From assembly GCA_023384135.1 (NCBI GenBank), contig JAHDXS010000001.1, positions 124,001 through 188,000 of the forward strand: a DNA stretch of 64,000 nucleotides, in the 5' to 3' direction. The translations under genes were made by a program, and so were the position numbers. Source of the stretch: Alphaproteobacteria bacterium (lineage in GTDB: Bacteria; Pseudomonadota; Alphaproteobacteria; Micavibrionales; Micavibrionaceae). Positions 26,240 to 37,341 of the stretch are shown here, one piece after another (position 1 is the first letter of the stretch; every line of letters starts with the position of its first letter). The notes below the pieces were generated by a model that saw only the letters and a list, made by a program, of their open reading frames with translations, searched no databases and was not told the origin of the DNA.

Positions 26240-26332
26240 CATTCATCCGTAAGATACGGAACTTAAACCTTATGGAAATCCATCGGTGCCGTTTCGGGCC
26301 GCTGTGTTTTCGCTAACAAAAGAGGTATCAAA

Positions 26333-28288
<1,956 letters not shown>

Positions 28289-28315
28289 GCCCGAATAACA
28301 GCATGACCGCAGACA

Positions 28316-28350
28316 AGCCGGAGAGAACAGCATCAAGTGTCCCTCCGGCT
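28316..28350 (+). other. Intergenic hairpin between dnaK and dnaJ
   Basis: AGCCGGAG (28316-28323) pairs with CTCCGGCT (28343-28350), 8 bp perfect, with a 19-nt loop and no following T-run. More likely an mRNA stability or processing element that sets the dnaK/dnaJ ratio than a terminator; this role is inferred. Confidence 0.5.
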
Positions 28351-28381
28351 GGTCTGACGACACGGGCGGGAGAATAAAGCA

Positions 28382-29533
28382 ATGTCAGATAAGGACTTCT
28401 ACAAGGTTCTGGGCGTGGAAAAGAACGCCGAAGCGGAGGAAATTAAAAAAGCCTACCGCAAGCTGGCGATGGAGTATCACCCCGACCGCAACAAGGACAA
28501 TCCGAAAGCGGAAGAAAAATTTAAGGAAATCAACCGCGCTTATGATGTTCTCAAGGACGAGCAGAAGCGCGCGGCGTATGACCGCTATGGAATGAGCGCC
28601 TTTGATGGAAGCATGGGCGCGGCCTCACCCGGCGCGGGCGGAGATTTCAGCGGCTTCGGCGGCGCTTTTTCAGATATTTTCGAGGATATGTTCGGCGATT
28701 TCATGGGCGGCCGTCGACGCGGCGGGCCATCGCGTGGCTCAGACGTTCAATATACGCTTGAAATCACGATGGAGGAGGCGTTCCTCGGTAAGGAAGCCAA
28801 GATCAAGATACCACTCCATGATTCCTGCGATGCCTGTAACGGAAAAGGCTCGGAGCCAGGAACCTCAAGCCAGTCCTGCTCCACCTGTAACGGGCAAGGT
28901 CGCATCCGCCAGCAGCAGGGCTTTTTCACCATTGAGCGCACCTGCCCCACCTGCCAAGGTGCTGGCAGCGTAATCGCAAATCCCTGTAAAAAATGTTCGG
29001 GACAGGGCGTATTGCGTAAGGAAAAGAATCTTAATGTCAAAATTCCCCCCGGGGTGGAGACGGGCCGCCGCATCCGCCTGACCGGAGAAGGCGAGGCCGG
29101 AGCACGCGGCGGTCCAAAAGGCGACCTCTACGTCCTCTTGAACGTCAAGCCGCACAAGCTTTTCCGCCGTGACGGTTCAAACCTCTATTGCCGTGTGCCG
29201 ATAACCGTCACACGCGCCGCACTTGGCGGCGATGTGGATGTCCCGACCATAGAAGGCAAGCGTGCCAACGTCAAAGTCCCTGCGGGCACCCAGACCGGCC
29301 AGCAATTCCGGATTAAAGGAAAGGGTATGAGCATCTTGCGCTCCGAGGCGCGGGGGGATATGTATATCGAGATTTTTGTGGAGACACCTGTTAATCTCAG
29401 CAAAAAGCAGCAAGACATTTTAAAGCAGCTGGATGAATCCATGAACGACTCGTCTTCCAAGGGCAAGAATTCCCCGGAATCCAGTGGGTTTTTTAAGAAG
29501 ATGCGCGAGTTTTGGGGAGACCTGAGCGACTAG
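28382..29533 (+). CDS. dnaJ: Chaperone DnaJ (Hsp40)
   Basis: Type I J-protein that stimulates DnaK ATPase and presents substrates. The J domain (residues 1-70) has YHPDRN with the essential HPD. A Gly/Phe-rich region follows ([20 protein letters not shown]), then four CXXCXGXG zinc repeats ([32 protein letters not shown]) and the C-terminal peptide-binding domain ([12 protein letters not shown]). 383 residues, full length. It follows dnaK in the same direction and precedes dapB by 69 nt, the alphaproteobacterial order. Confidence 0.98.
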   Translation: MSDKDFYKVLGVEKNAEAEEIKKAYRKLAMEYHPDRNKDNPKAEEKFKEINRAYDVLKDEQKRAAYDRYGMSAFDGSMGAASPGAGGDFSGFGGAFSDIFEDMFGDFMGGRRRGGPSRGSDVQYTLEITMEEAFLGKEAKIKIPLHDSCDACNGKGSEPGTSSQSCSTCNGQGRIRQQQGFFTIERTCPTCQGAGSVIANPCKKCSGQGVLRKEKNLNVKIPPGVETGRRIRLTGEGEAGARGGPKGDLYVLLNVKPHKLFRRDGSNLYCRVPITVTRAALGGDVDVPTIEGKRANVKVPAGTQTGQQFRIKGKGMSILRSEARGDMYIEIFVETPVNLSKKQQDILKQLDESMNDSSSKGKNSPESSGFFKKMREFWGDLSD

Positions 29534-29602
29534 AAGGCTCGGCAATGATCAAAAAGATAAAAAACTGACAAAAAGCGTAAGTTAAGTAAGCAGAGGAAAA
29601 AA

Positions 29603-30382
29603 ATGAAAATCGGTGTAGCAGGATGCACGGGCCGCGTAGGTAAACTCGTCGTCAAGGAACTGGGATTGGATCGCTGGACAGGCGAGGGCCTTGAACTGTC
29701 CGGAGGAAGCATCCAAAGCGAAAAAAAGGAAAAAGTCAGCCACTTTGTAACGAAAAACGCACGCGAGCTGTTTGAAATTTCCGATATTGTCATTGATTTC
29801 ACCAGCCCGGACGCCTCCCGCGCTCACGCCGCGCTCGCCGCTGAAATGAAAAAACCTCTGGTTGTCGGCACCACCGGGCTGGATAAGGAAGATGAACAGG
29901 CCTTGATGGAGGCCGCCAGAGAAGCGCCGATTATGTATAGCGCCAACATGAGCATAGGTCTCAACATTCTGCTGGCGCACGTGGAAAAAACAGCGGAGCG
30001 TCTCGGTATCGAATGGGATATCGAAATTTTCGAAGCGCATCACAAATACAAGGTCGACGCCCCCTCTGGCACTGCGATTATGTTAGGCAAGGCGGCGGCG
30101 TATGGACGGGGTAAGAACTTCGACCATCTCGCAACATACAATCGTCAGGGCCGTATAGGAACGCGCCCGGCGGGGACTATAGGCTTTGCCGTGGCACGCG
30201 GTGGCGATGTTGTCGGCGACCACAAGGTCACGTTTTACGGCGAAGGCGAGCGCGTCGAGCTTGGCCATATCGCAACCGACAGATCCCTTTTCGCACGGGG
30301 CGCCCTTCGAGCTGCTGTCTGGCTGTCCGACAAAGAGCCGGGCCTCTATACGATGCGCGACGTACTCGACCTGAAGGACTAA
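29603..30382 (+). CDS. dapB: 4-hydroxy-tetrahydrodipicolinate reductase
   Basis: NAD(P)H-dependent step of the lysine/diaminopimelate pathway. The Rossmann start MKIGVAGCTGRVGKLVV binds the nucleotide; VVGTTGLDKED and MSIGLNILLAHVEK follow; the catalytic segment is EAHHKYKVDAPSGTA, with His-His, Lys and the SGT loop. 259 residues, full length. AGAGG lies upstream of the ATG. It is the last gene of the dnaK-dnaJ-dapB run and is convergent with the methyltransferase gene, 14 nt away, with no visible terminator. Confidence 0.97.
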   Translation: MKIGVAGCTGRVGKLVVKELGLDRWTGEGLELSGGSIQSEKKEKVSHFVTKNARELFEISDIVIDFTSPDASRAHAALAAEMKKPLVVGTTGLDKEDEQALMEAAREAPIMYSANMSIGLNILLAHVEKTAERLGIEWDIEIFEAHHKYKVDAPSGTAIMLGKAAAYGRGKNFDHLATYNRQGRIGTRPAGTIGFAVARGGDVVGDHKVTFYGEGERVELGHIATDRSLFARGALRAAVWLSDKEPGLYTMRDVLDLKD

Positions 30383-30396
30383 ATCTGAATAGCGAT

Positions 30397-31230
30397 CTAT
30401 TGCTCAAGCGCCAGAATAAGCTTTTTGCGCGCGCTGCCCCAAGCGTAATTATCGATAATTCCCGTGCTGCGTATAACCCGGTGGCAGGGTATAAGCAGGG
30501 ATACCGGGTTCGCGCCGACCGCATTGCCCACAGCCCGCGAAGCCCGATCTGTACAGACTTCACGCGCGATTGCGCCATAGGTAACGGTATGCCGACACGG
30601 AATCCTTAAAAGCGCCTGCCACACCTGAATCTGGAAATTCGTCCCATAAAGATCAAGCGCCAGACGTTTCTTGGAATCTCCCCGTCCCTGCCAGATGTCC
30701 ATAATCTGTTCCCCCTCATCCCTCACGGCTTGATCGTCGTGAATAAAATAGGCCTCAGGCCATAACGCCTTCATCCGCGCCAACGGCTCCTCCGGTTTGC
30801 CGTCAATCAGAAACCCCAGCCAGCAGACCCCCCGCTCGGTTCGCGCAATCAAAATCTCGCCGATTACGCTATAGAAAAAACCATAAACGATCCTTAGGCC
30901 CTGACCTTTTTTTCGAACGTCTCCGGGTGTAACACCCTCGCACGCCACGAACAGGTCGTGCAGCCGCGCAGGGCCGGACAGCCCCGTCTCAAACGCCGCG
31001 TCCAGAAGCGGCCGCCCCTCTTGGAGCAACGCCCGCGCATGCCGCACGTTCATATACTGCACCAGACGCTTCGGGCTGATCCCTACATGTTGCTTGAACA
31101 GCTTCTGGAAATGGGTCGCCTCGTAACCGGCACGCCGCGCGAGGAAATCAAGGTCCGGCTGCTCCGTGTAATGCGCGACCAGATAGTCGATGCTCTCGGC
31201 GATGATTTTTTCTATAAAGCGATTGTCCAT
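30397..31230 (-). CDS. AraC-type regulator fused to methylated-DNA-protein cysteine methyltransferase (Ada-like, no metal domain)
   Basis: A bifunctional protein of 277 residues. Residues 10-105 form an AraC-type helix-turn-helix domain (LARRAGYEATHFQKLFKQHVGISPKRLVQYM). Residues 120-277 are an O6-alkylguanine-DNA alkyltransferase with the active-site PCHRVIRSTG; its Cys accepts the alkyl group irreversibly. Compared with E. coli Ada, the N-terminal Cys4 phosphotriester-repair domain is absent, so methyl-phosphotriester sensing cannot occur in this polypeptide. The start ATG lies 74 nt from divergent nth, pairing two DNA-repair genes head to head. Confidence 0.92.
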   Translation of the reverse strand: MDNRFIEKIIAESIDYLVAHYTEQPDLDFLARRAGYEATHFQKLFKQHVGISPKRLVQYMNVRHARALLQEGRPLLDAAFETGLSGPARLHDLFVACEGVTPGDVRKKGQGLRIVYGFFYSVIGEILIARTERGVCWLGFLIDGKPEEPLARMKALWPEAYFIHDDQAVRDEGEQIMDIWQGRGDSKKRLALDLYGTNFQIQVWQALLRIPCRHTVTYGAIAREVCTDRASRAVGNAVGANPVSLLIPCHRVIRSTGIIDNYAWGSARKKLILALEQ

Positions 31231-31304
31231 AACGTCAGATTAAACGCTGGCCAGCTGATAAACCAACCCGTTTCTTGGGAAAAATTGTCTGCTATCATAC
31301 CAGC

Positions 31305-31937
31305 ATGAAAAAAGCGGACATCTATGAATTTTTAAGTCGCCTGCGGGCCGCAAACCCGGAACCCAAAAGCGATCTGGAATATATCAACGCCTATACGCTT
31401 CTGGTTGCCGTGGTCCTGTCGGCACAGGCCACCGACGCAGGCGTGAACAAGGCCACCCACAGGCTCTTTAAGATCGCCGATTCGCCAGAGAAAATGCTAA
31501 AGCTTGGGCTGGAAGCTTTGAAGGATCACATCAAGACGATCGGTCTTTATAACAACAAGGCCAAAAACGTGATCGCCCTATCGGACATTCTCATCCGTGA
31601 TCATAACGGCAAGCTACCCGGCACCCGTGAAGAGCTGATGAAACTCCCCGGCGTAGGCCGCAAGACGGCAAATGTCGTTTTGAACGTGGCTTTCGGGCAG
31701 CCGACCATGGCCGTAGACACGCATATTTTTCGGGTTTCAAACCGCACGGGGCTCGCCCCGGGCAAGACCCCTGACGACGTGGAAGAAAAGCTAACAAAAG
31801 CGGTGCCCATGGAGTTCGCCCTGAACGCCCACCATTGGCTGATCCTTCTCGGGCGCTACACATGTAAGGCGCGTAAGCCCGATTGCCCTGCCTGCCCGGT
31901 GCGCGATCTCTGCGGGTGGAAAGACAAAACCGTTTAG
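31305..31937 (+). CDS. nth: Endonuclease III
   Basis: Bifunctional DNA glycosylase/AP lyase for oxidised pyrimidines. The helix-hairpin-helix LPGVGRKTANVVL contains the catalytic Lys, and AVDTHIFRVSNR the catalytic Asp. The C-terminal [4Fe-4S] motif is C-X6-C-X2-C-X5-C (CKARKPDCPACPVRDLC). About 210 residues from the ATG at 31305 (MKKADIY), which starts where the family starts; an upstream frame extension of 10 residues is not family-like. No Shine-Dalgarno is visible, and TATCAT at 31293-31298 would place transcription start at or next to the ATG, so it may be leaderless. Confidence 0.96.
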   Translation: MKKADIYEFLSRLRAANPEPKSDLEYINAYTLLVAVVLSAQATDAGVNKATHRLFKIADSPEKMLKLGLEALKDHIKTIGLYNNKAKNVIALSDILIRDHNGKLPGTREELMKLPGVGRKTANVVLNVAFGQPTMAVDTHIFRVSNRTGLAPGKTPDDVEEKLTKAVPMEFALNAHHWLILLGRYTCKARKPDCPACPVRDLCGWKDKTV

Positions 31938-31944
31938 GCCGTTA

Positions 31945-31980
31945 CAAACAAAAAGGAGCCGCGACCTTCATCGCAGCTCC
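31945..31980 (-). terminator. Intrinsic terminator of the bactofilin gene
   Basis: GGAGC/GCTCC plus GCG/CGC (31955-31980) form an eight-pair stem with one internal mismatch. On the minus strand it is followed by TTTTTGTTTG. Correct position and direction for the bactofilin gene; convergent nth ends 18 nt before the stem. Confidence 0.7.
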
Positions 31981-32014
31981 CATAATCTCTATCGACCGGA
32001 TCAATCCAGATCGA

Positions 32015-32896
32015 CTATTTCGCGGAAGTTTTGGAGAACATCCCGCCTTCCGTGTTGGCCGGCTCCTTCCGCTCGCGCTTGGAGATAATCTCCTTCGCTT
32101 TCGCCATCGCTGACGCGTCCGAACCGGCCCGGTACTTTTCCAGGCGTTTTGTATCCGTTGCAGCCTTGAGAGGAGTGACCTTGCCGTCAAGAATAGCGCC
32201 AGCCTCGATTTCCAACTCGCGGTAAGCGATGGAACCGGTAATAGCGCCGCTCGCGCGGATCGTAAGACGTCCGTTGACGGTGATATCGCCCTCGAAGCGC
32301 CCCGCGATGGTCGCCTCTTCGATCTCGACCGTGCCGTAGAACGTGCCAGACTCGGCAATTTCCAGAACCTTTGCACCCTTGAGGGCAGCCTCTACAGTCC
32401 CTTCCACGACCAAATGATCGCACGCATCGATCTCACCGGACATGTTAATACCGCGACCGATAGTCAGGAGGCGGTCGGCAGAAGCCAAAGAGGGTGCCTC
32501 ATAAGCCTGCGGCGGCACGTAAGCGCCGGGATAGATCCCCGGTGCGCGGCCAGCAGGCTGAAACGGACGCTGGAAGCTTCCAGTGCCGACATCAGACGGA
32601 CGGGCCTGAATCTCAACCTCATTCACGAAGCTGCTCGGTCCATAAATCGGAGCAGCAGTCTCGCGTTGATCTTCTGTATCGTCATCTTCCATATCCAACT
32701 CCTGCTCGGCTTCATCAAGCTCGAGTTCTTCTTGTGCAGTGCGAATTTCTTCTTCCTGCGGTTTTACAGCTTCCCGGCTGATTTTCTTGCTGACCACAGC
32801 TCCGCGTGCCTCGCGGTTTCTGTATTCCGGCGAAGAAGCTTGGCCTTGAGACTTCTGCTCTCCATCTTGTATCTCTGACCTCACGCGATGAAACAT
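32015..32896 (-). CDS. Bactofilin-family cytoskeletal protein
   Basis: Bactofilins polymerise without nucleotides into membrane-associated filaments and recruit cell-wall enzymes or stalk and shape factors. The DUF583 right-handed beta-helix core covers about residues 155-265 (INMSGEIDACDHLVVEGTVE, GTFYGTVEIEEATIAGRFEG, ITVNGRLTIRASGAITGSI, LEIEAGAILDGKV), with the periodic G and hydrophobic pattern. The N-terminal 150 residues are an unusually long, charged, probably disordered extension rich in Glu and Gln. ATG 32896 (MFHRVRSE) with AAAGG is preferred over an ATG 48 nt upstream. It is flanked by terminators and a 248-bp AT-rich gap. Confidence 0.85.
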   Translation of the reverse strand: MFHRVRSEIQDGEQKSQGQASSPEYRNREARGAVVSKKISREAVKPQEEEIRTAQEELELDEAEQELDMEDDDTEDQRETAAPIYGPSSFVNEVEIQARPSDVGTGSFQRPFQPAGRAPGIYPGAYVPPQAYEAPSLASADRLLTIGRGINMSGEIDACDHLVVEGTVEAALKGAKVLEIAESGTFYGTVEIEEATIAGRFEGDITVNGRLTIRASGAITGSIAYRELEIEAGAILDGKVTPLKAATDTKRLEKYRAGSDASAMAKAKEIISKRERKEPANTEGGMFSKTSAK

Positions 32897-33104
32897 CTTG
32901 ACGCACCTTTCCACGATTAACAGTTGAGTATGACGGGCACGCAAAAGCGCCCACCTGAATAAAAGCTTCGAACAACTATGTAAGAATGAACCAAACGTAA
33001 CATGGGTTTTTTACACCCGCAAGACTCGAATCTGAGTTTTCCCCAGACAAAATTTTATCAATTTGATTTATCAGTTTTTTATTTTTTGTCCCTGATTCTT
33101 ATGC

Positions 33105-33144
33105 AAAAAAATCGCCGCACACCCATTCACATAAAAACGTGCGG
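33105..33144 (-). terminator. Intrinsic terminator directly after the 256-residue unknown gene
   Basis: On the minus strand CCGCAC (33139-33144) pairs with GTGCGG (33115-33120), and T-run TTTTTTT follows (33105-33111). The stem begins at the base after the stop codon. Confidence 0.65.
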
Positions 33145-33915
33145 TTAGATTTCAGGAAGCGGAAAAACCTGCATCACAGCAGTCGCCCGTCGCTCCTGCT
33201 CGATCGGCGAAATAAAGCGGTCAGGCACTTCATGATCGCAGCCATCAACATCCTTGTGCCCGTCTGATGTAAAAAGACTGTAAGCGCCGCCGCGCGCGTA
33301 CCAGAGATTCCCCTGCTCATCTGGAAACACGGTTCCATCATAGCTCGGCGTAAAGTTCAGAAAATATCCCGGCAGCTCTTTCATATCACCGAGTACATCA
33401 ACAAACCCGCCGTGGCGATGAAAACCGGGATGCTCCCGCTGGTCGAAGCGCCCATCACCCCGGATCCACAATCCTTTATAGGCATGCGGAAAAACTTCCT
33501 CGGCGGCTAGCGGCATTCGGACGACGGCCTGATGCCAGCTTTGCATGCGCGTCCTTAAAACATCGTCGTTCAACTGCTGCGATCGTTTTGAAAATTCATT
33601 GTTCAGGAGATGAATGATATCAGTTGTCGTGCTGCGCACGAAGCCGCCACGAAATTCAACAGGGAGGATCTCAACATTAAAACGCCCGTAATTAATGATG
33701 TACTCATGCGGAAAGCCGATCAGATCGGGGGGAACGTCCTGGGTCTCGATCTGCACAGAGGTTACGGTCCCACCCAAAAGCCCTAAGGCGGAGCGTAAAG
33801 CTTCGGCATCAAGAGTGTTAACGCGGATCGCGCGAATATTGTCGGGCAGAGCCTCCCCCTCCGTAATGAGGCGCCTCTGGCACCGCTCCCAGTCGATTGT
33901 CGTTTGTACAGCCAT
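33145..33915 (-). CDS. Unrecognised 256-residue cytoplasmic protein
   Basis: Not recognised. There is no signal peptide or membrane segment. The N-terminal half looks like an alpha/beta domain (IRVNTLDAEALRSALGLLGG). The centre has a His/aromatic-rich segment (GRFDQREHPGFHRHGGFVDV) and the C-terminal half has HKDVDGCDHEVPDRF. The clustered His, Asp and Cys could bind a metal, and the spacing loosely recalls cupin or 2-oxoglutarate oxygenase sites, but no family signature is certain. It follows uvrC by 78 nt on the same strand and has its own terminator immediately after the stop. Confidence 0.72.
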   Translation of the reverse strand: MAVQTTIDWERCQRRLITEGEALPDNIRAIRVNTLDAEALRSALGLLGGTVTSVQIETQDVPPDLIGFPHEYIINYGRFNVEILPVEFRGGFVRSTTTDIIHLLNNEFSKRSQQLNDDVLRTRMQSWHQAVVRMPLAAEEVFPHAYKGLWIRGDGRFDQREHPGFHRHGGFVDVLGDMKELPGYFLNFTPSYDGTVFPDEQGNLWYARGGAYSLFTSDGHKDVDGCDHEVPDRFISPIEQERRATAVMQVFPLPEI

Positions 33916-33993
33916 CGTGCAAGGAGTTTACAGAAAGAAAACATCAAAATACAAATATTTTCTGTAACTTTCTTATGTCGACCTCTTAAAAGC

Positions 33994-35847
33994 TCAGCCG
34001 TGAAAATAATCGTAAATTTTGCGGGCCACAGCCTTGGAAATGCCCTCGACCTTCTCCAACTCCTCGATCCCCGCCGCCGCGATAGCCTTGGCGGAACCGA
34101 AATGCATCAGCAGAGCCTTCTTGCGTTTGCCGCCGATGCCCGGAACTTCGTCAAGCGGTGAGGCCGTGATCTGCTTCTGCCGCCGCCCCCTGTGCCCGGC
34201 GATGGCGAAACGGTGCGCCTCGTCCCGCAGCCGTTGCAGATAATGCAAAACGGAGTCGTTCATCGGCAGCATGAACGGCGCGCGCCCCTCGAAAAAAAAC
34301 CGCTCCCTCCCGGCATTCCGCTCAGGCCCTTTCGCGATAGCGGCCAGCTTCACGGAGTCCAGAACGCCGCACTCCTCCAGCACGCCACGCGCGACGTTAT
34401 ACTGCCCCTGCCCCCCGTCGATCAGGATCAGGTCGGGCCACTCCGCCTGCCCCTCCTCCTGCTCTTTCAGGGCTTTTTTAAAGCGGCGGCTCAAAACTTC
34501 GCGCATCATCCCGTAATCGTCGCCTTTGTCGGCCTCGCGGATATTAAACCGCCGATAGGCGTTTTTACGGAATCCCTCCGGCCCGGCCACGATCATCGCG
34601 CCGACCATATTCGTCCCTGAAATGTGGCTATTGTCATAAACTTCAATACGTTCGGGCGGTTCGTCAAGGCCGAACAGCTCCGCCACGCCGGAAAGCAGCG
34701 TCGCCATGCCCTGTTGCGAAGACTGATGGCGCACAAGCGCATCACGCGCATTGGTAACAGCAAAATCCAGAAGCTTTCGTCGATTGCCGCGGACAGGCTG
34801 AAGAAGCGTAACCTTGTGCCCGCTCTGCGAAGAAAGCGCCTCCTCCAGAACGGCCTTGCGCGGCACGTCGTGGCTGATTAGGACGATGGGCGGCAAAGGC
34901 TTGCCTTGATAAAACTGACCCAGAAAGGCGGCCAGAATATCCTCCGGCCTATCCGCCGCGTCGTGTCGGGGAAAATACGAGCGGTTTCCAAAACTCTGCC
35001 CGCCCCGGAAAAAGAACACCTGGACGCAGCTTTTCCCGCCCTCCTGATACAGCGCCAGAACATCGACGTCCCCCGTCCCGATATCCACCATGGCCTGCTG
35101 TGTTTGCACACTGGTGAGGGCGCGGATCCGGTCGCGGTAGGACGCGGCGAGTTCATAATCCATCGCCTCGCTGGCGGCCGTCATTGCCTCCTGCATCCGG
35201 CTCTGGATCTCCCGGCTCTTGCCGCTGAGGAACGCGCGCGCACCATCAACCTGTTCAGCGTATTGCGCCTGGGTGACATAACCCACACACGGTGCGGTGC
35301 AGCGCTTGATATGGTATTGCAGGCAGGGCCGCGCCCGCTGCTCGAAATAACTGTCCGTGCAGTTGCGCAGCAGAAACGCGCGTTGAAGGATGGCCAGTGT
35401 CCGGTTGACGTCGCTTGCCCCGGCGAACGGCCCGAAATATTGCCCTTCGATGTTCTTCGCGCCCCGGTGCTTCTGCACCTGCGGAAAATCGTGCCCCTCG
35501 CGCAAAAGAATAAACGGGAAGGATTTATCGTCGCGCAGCAGAATATTATAGCGCGGCTGGAGCTTTTTGATCAGCGTCGATTCCAGAAGCAGCGCCTCGG
35601 CTTCCGTATGCGTTGTGATAAATTCCATGCGCTGGATCTGCGCGACCATCCGCTGCAAGCGGATCGGCAGCTTCTGAAATTGAATGTATGAGGATACACG
35701 CTTTTTCAACGCCTTCGCCTTACCGATATAAAGCACCTCGCCGTCGAGGGCGATCATCCGGTAAACGCCGGGCGCGTTGGAGAGTGTCTTCACCGCCTCC
35801 CGCAGCGTCTTCAGACCCTTCTCCAATGATGGTTTATCGTCGTCCAT
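33994..35847 (-). CDS. uvrC: Excinuclease ABC subunit C
   Basis: UvrC makes both incisions in nucleotide excision repair. N-terminal GIY-YIG domain: GVYRMIALDGEVLYIGKAKALKKR (residues about 28-50). Cys-rich and UVR region: CLQYHIKRCTAPCVGYV and QEAMTAASEAMDYELAASYRDRI. C-terminal RNase H-like nuclease: IEVYDNSHISGT and LILIDGGQGQ. The end is a double helix-hairpin-helix (EVPGIGGKRKKALLMHFGS, VEGISKAVARKIYDYF). 617 residues from ATG 35847 (MDDDKPS); a longer frame upstream adds a Cys-rich, improbable segment. Confidence 0.97.
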   Translation of the reverse strand: MDDDKPSLEKGLKTLREAVKTLSNAPGVYRMIALDGEVLYIGKAKALKKRVSSYIQFQKLPIRLQRMVAQIQRMEFITTHTEAEALLLESTLIKKLQPRYNILLRDDKSFPFILLREGHDFPQVQKHRGAKNIEGQYFGPFAGASDVNRTLAILQRAFLLRNCTDSYFEQRARPCLQYHIKRCTAPCVGYVTQAQYAEQVDGARAFLSGKSREIQSRMQEAMTAASEAMDYELAASYRDRIRALTSVQTQQAMVDIGTGDVDVLALYQEGGKSCVQVFFFRGGQSFGNRSYFPRHDAADRPEDILAAFLGQFYQGKPLPPIVLISHDVPRKAVLEEALSSQSGHKVTLLQPVRGNRRKLLDFAVTNARDALVRHQSSQQGMATLLSGVAELFGLDEPPERIEVYDNSHISGTNMVGAMIVAGPEGFRKNAYRRFNIREADKGDDYGMMREVLSRRFKKALKEQEEGQAEWPDLILIDGGQGQYNVARGVLEECGVLDSVKLAAIAKGPERNAGRERFFFEGRAPFMLPMNDSVLHYLQRLRDEAHRFAIAGHRGRRQKQITASPLDEVPGIGGKRKKALLMHFGSAKAIAAAGIEELEKVEGISKAVARKIYDYFHG

Positions 35848-36009
35848 GGCCAAGCTATATAAACACAAACACGCTTTCCCGCCGCACCATAACACATGCA
35901 ACCAAAAACGCTCCATACACCAGTATGACCTTATATAAGCAAATTTGATTTTTGTGCTCGTTTAGTTGCAATATATCAACATTCAACAATCAGCAAGGGA
36001 ACACTCGCC

Positions 36010-36717
36010 ATGCCCTCCACCCAAACCTTGAAATGTTATCGTACCGGGGAACCGCTTTATGAAGGCCGGTTCCTAACCCTGTCCGCCTGTGTCGAGCAAG
36101 CGATTCTGGAAAAGGTAAATCTCGCCGGAATTGATCTCTCCTATGCCAACCTCAGCGGCGGGAATTTCGATGACGCAAACATGCCGGATGCAAAATTGCG
36201 CGGCGCCAATCTGTCCGGGGCCAATCTCTCTGAAGCCGTTCTGGACAACAGCGACCTGACCGATGCCGTTATGGTTAATACATGCCTGTGCGAATCCTCG
36301 CTCAAGGCCTGCGTGTTTTATGGCGCCAGATTCGGGGCGACCGATATCGCGGGCGCAGACCTATCGGGCGCATATTTTTCAACCCTCTCCGCCTTCGATC
36401 TTGAGTTCGCGCAAGCCAGAGGCCTTCAGTCCTGCCGCTACAGACATGCCGACGGCGTGATGACCGATTTCAGCCGCCCGCCCATCGTCCTGCGCGGTAT
36501 GCTGAACACCCCTGTGGTTGTGTTTGACAAAATCGTAAAAATCGGCGGTAACCGCCTGCCCCTCCATACGGCTGTAAGTATCGGCCGCAAGATGCTAGAG
36601 GATCTGATGCATCACCGTGCATCTGACGGTGAAGCCAAAAGCCGCAGTTTTCTTGACAGTTCAAAATACATACAACTATACCAATACGTTCTTTCTTCGA
36701 CTTTTCTGTGTGGTTAG
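36010..36717 (+). CDS. Pentapeptide-repeat protein
   Basis: 235 residues. Residues about 35-135 are pentapeptide repeats of the A(D/N)LXX type (LSYANLSGGNFDDANMPDAK, LRGANLSGANLSEAVLDNSD, then LKACVFYGARFGATDIAGAD), forming a quadrilateral beta helix. The N-terminus (LKCYRTGEPLYEGRFLTL) and the C-terminal 90 residues are not repeats. Such proteins range from gyrase protectors to unknown cytoplasmic factors; nothing here shows gyrase specificity. AAGGGA lies 10 nt before the ATG. It is followed by a 227-bp gap with no convincing gene. Confidence 0.85.
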   Translation: MPSTQTLKCYRTGEPLYEGRFLTLSACVEQAILEKVNLAGIDLSYANLSGGNFDDANMPDAKLRGANLSGANLSEAVLDNSDLTDAVMVNTCLCESSLKACVFYGARFGATDIAGADLSGAYFSTLSAFDLEFAQARGLQSCRYRHADGVMTDFSRPPIVLRGMLNTPVVVFDKIVKIGGNRLPLHTAVSIGRKMLEDLMHHRASDGEAKSRSFLDSSKYIQLYQYVLSSTFLCG

Positions 36718-36944
36718 GTTTGCCGCCTTCGGAAAAAAGGTGTAAACCGGGGAAGTTTATATGAATCTGTATGTCGCGCCGTGCGGCCTGTTTGCTGTTT
36801 TCATAGAGATCAGCGGCAGTCTGGGGGCTCGCCCGGCATGGTCGGTAAAAAATTGCAACGGTGAGGTTGTATTCGACGCGCCTTACGTACAAATCATATG
36901 GACGCCTGGACGCAAACTGAAAACCGCACGGGAACAGCACAACC

Positions 36945-37283
36945 ATGACCCGCGAGATCGACAATCTGCGCAGCCTTCTCAGGGAACTACAGAAGATTGA
37001 TCCCGAATTCCCCCTTCAATACGCGCTTTGCCTATGCGAAATCGCTGCGGATGAGGGGCTGTCTGTGACAGCACTGGCCGAGAAGGTTCGCCTTCCACTT
37101 TCCACCGTCTCTCGTATTGTAGGCGCCCTGTCCTCAAAAAGGCAGAAAGGCCAGCCTTACGGCCTTGTAGAAGTAAGCATTTCCGCTGCCGAGCGCCGCC
37201 GGAAGGAGCTGAACCTGACCGCCAGAGGCCGTGCGGTCATGGAGGGCCTGTCCGCAGTCATAAAGGGCTTAGGCAGCCAATAA
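36945..37283 (+). CDS. MarR-like winged-helix regulator
   Basis: 112 residues dominated by a winged helix-turn-helix: ALCLCEIAADEGLSVTALAEKVRLPLSTVSRIVGALSSK (helices 2-4, recognition helix at LSTVSRIV), then a wing (QPYGLVEVSIS) and the MarR-type ending RRKELNLTARGRAVMEGL. Shorter than classical MarR proteins, lacking the long N-terminal dimerisation helix. It resembles small MarR-like regulators found next to phage or stress genes; the ligand is unknown. The Shine-Dalgarno is weak (GGGA, 11 nt). The tRNA-Leu gene follows 58 nt downstream. Confidence 0.7.
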   Translation: MTREIDNLRSLLRELQKIDPEFPLQYALCLCEIAADEGLSVTALAEKVRLPLSTVSRIVGALSSKRQKGQPYGLVEVSISAAERRRKELNLTARGRAVMEGLSAVIKGLGSQ

Positions 37284-37341
37284 CCGTGCCCTCCCCTCCT
37301 TTCCGTTGGACGGACCCGCCTTTAAATAGTATGAAGACAGT

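Noticed and set aside
36761..37000. Possible 79-residue protein in the gap before the MarR-like gene
   Set aside because: It has GGGGAAG before the ATG, but its last third overlaps the MarR gene in another frame and the composition is not protein-like; left unannotated. The 227-bp gap shows nothing else firm.
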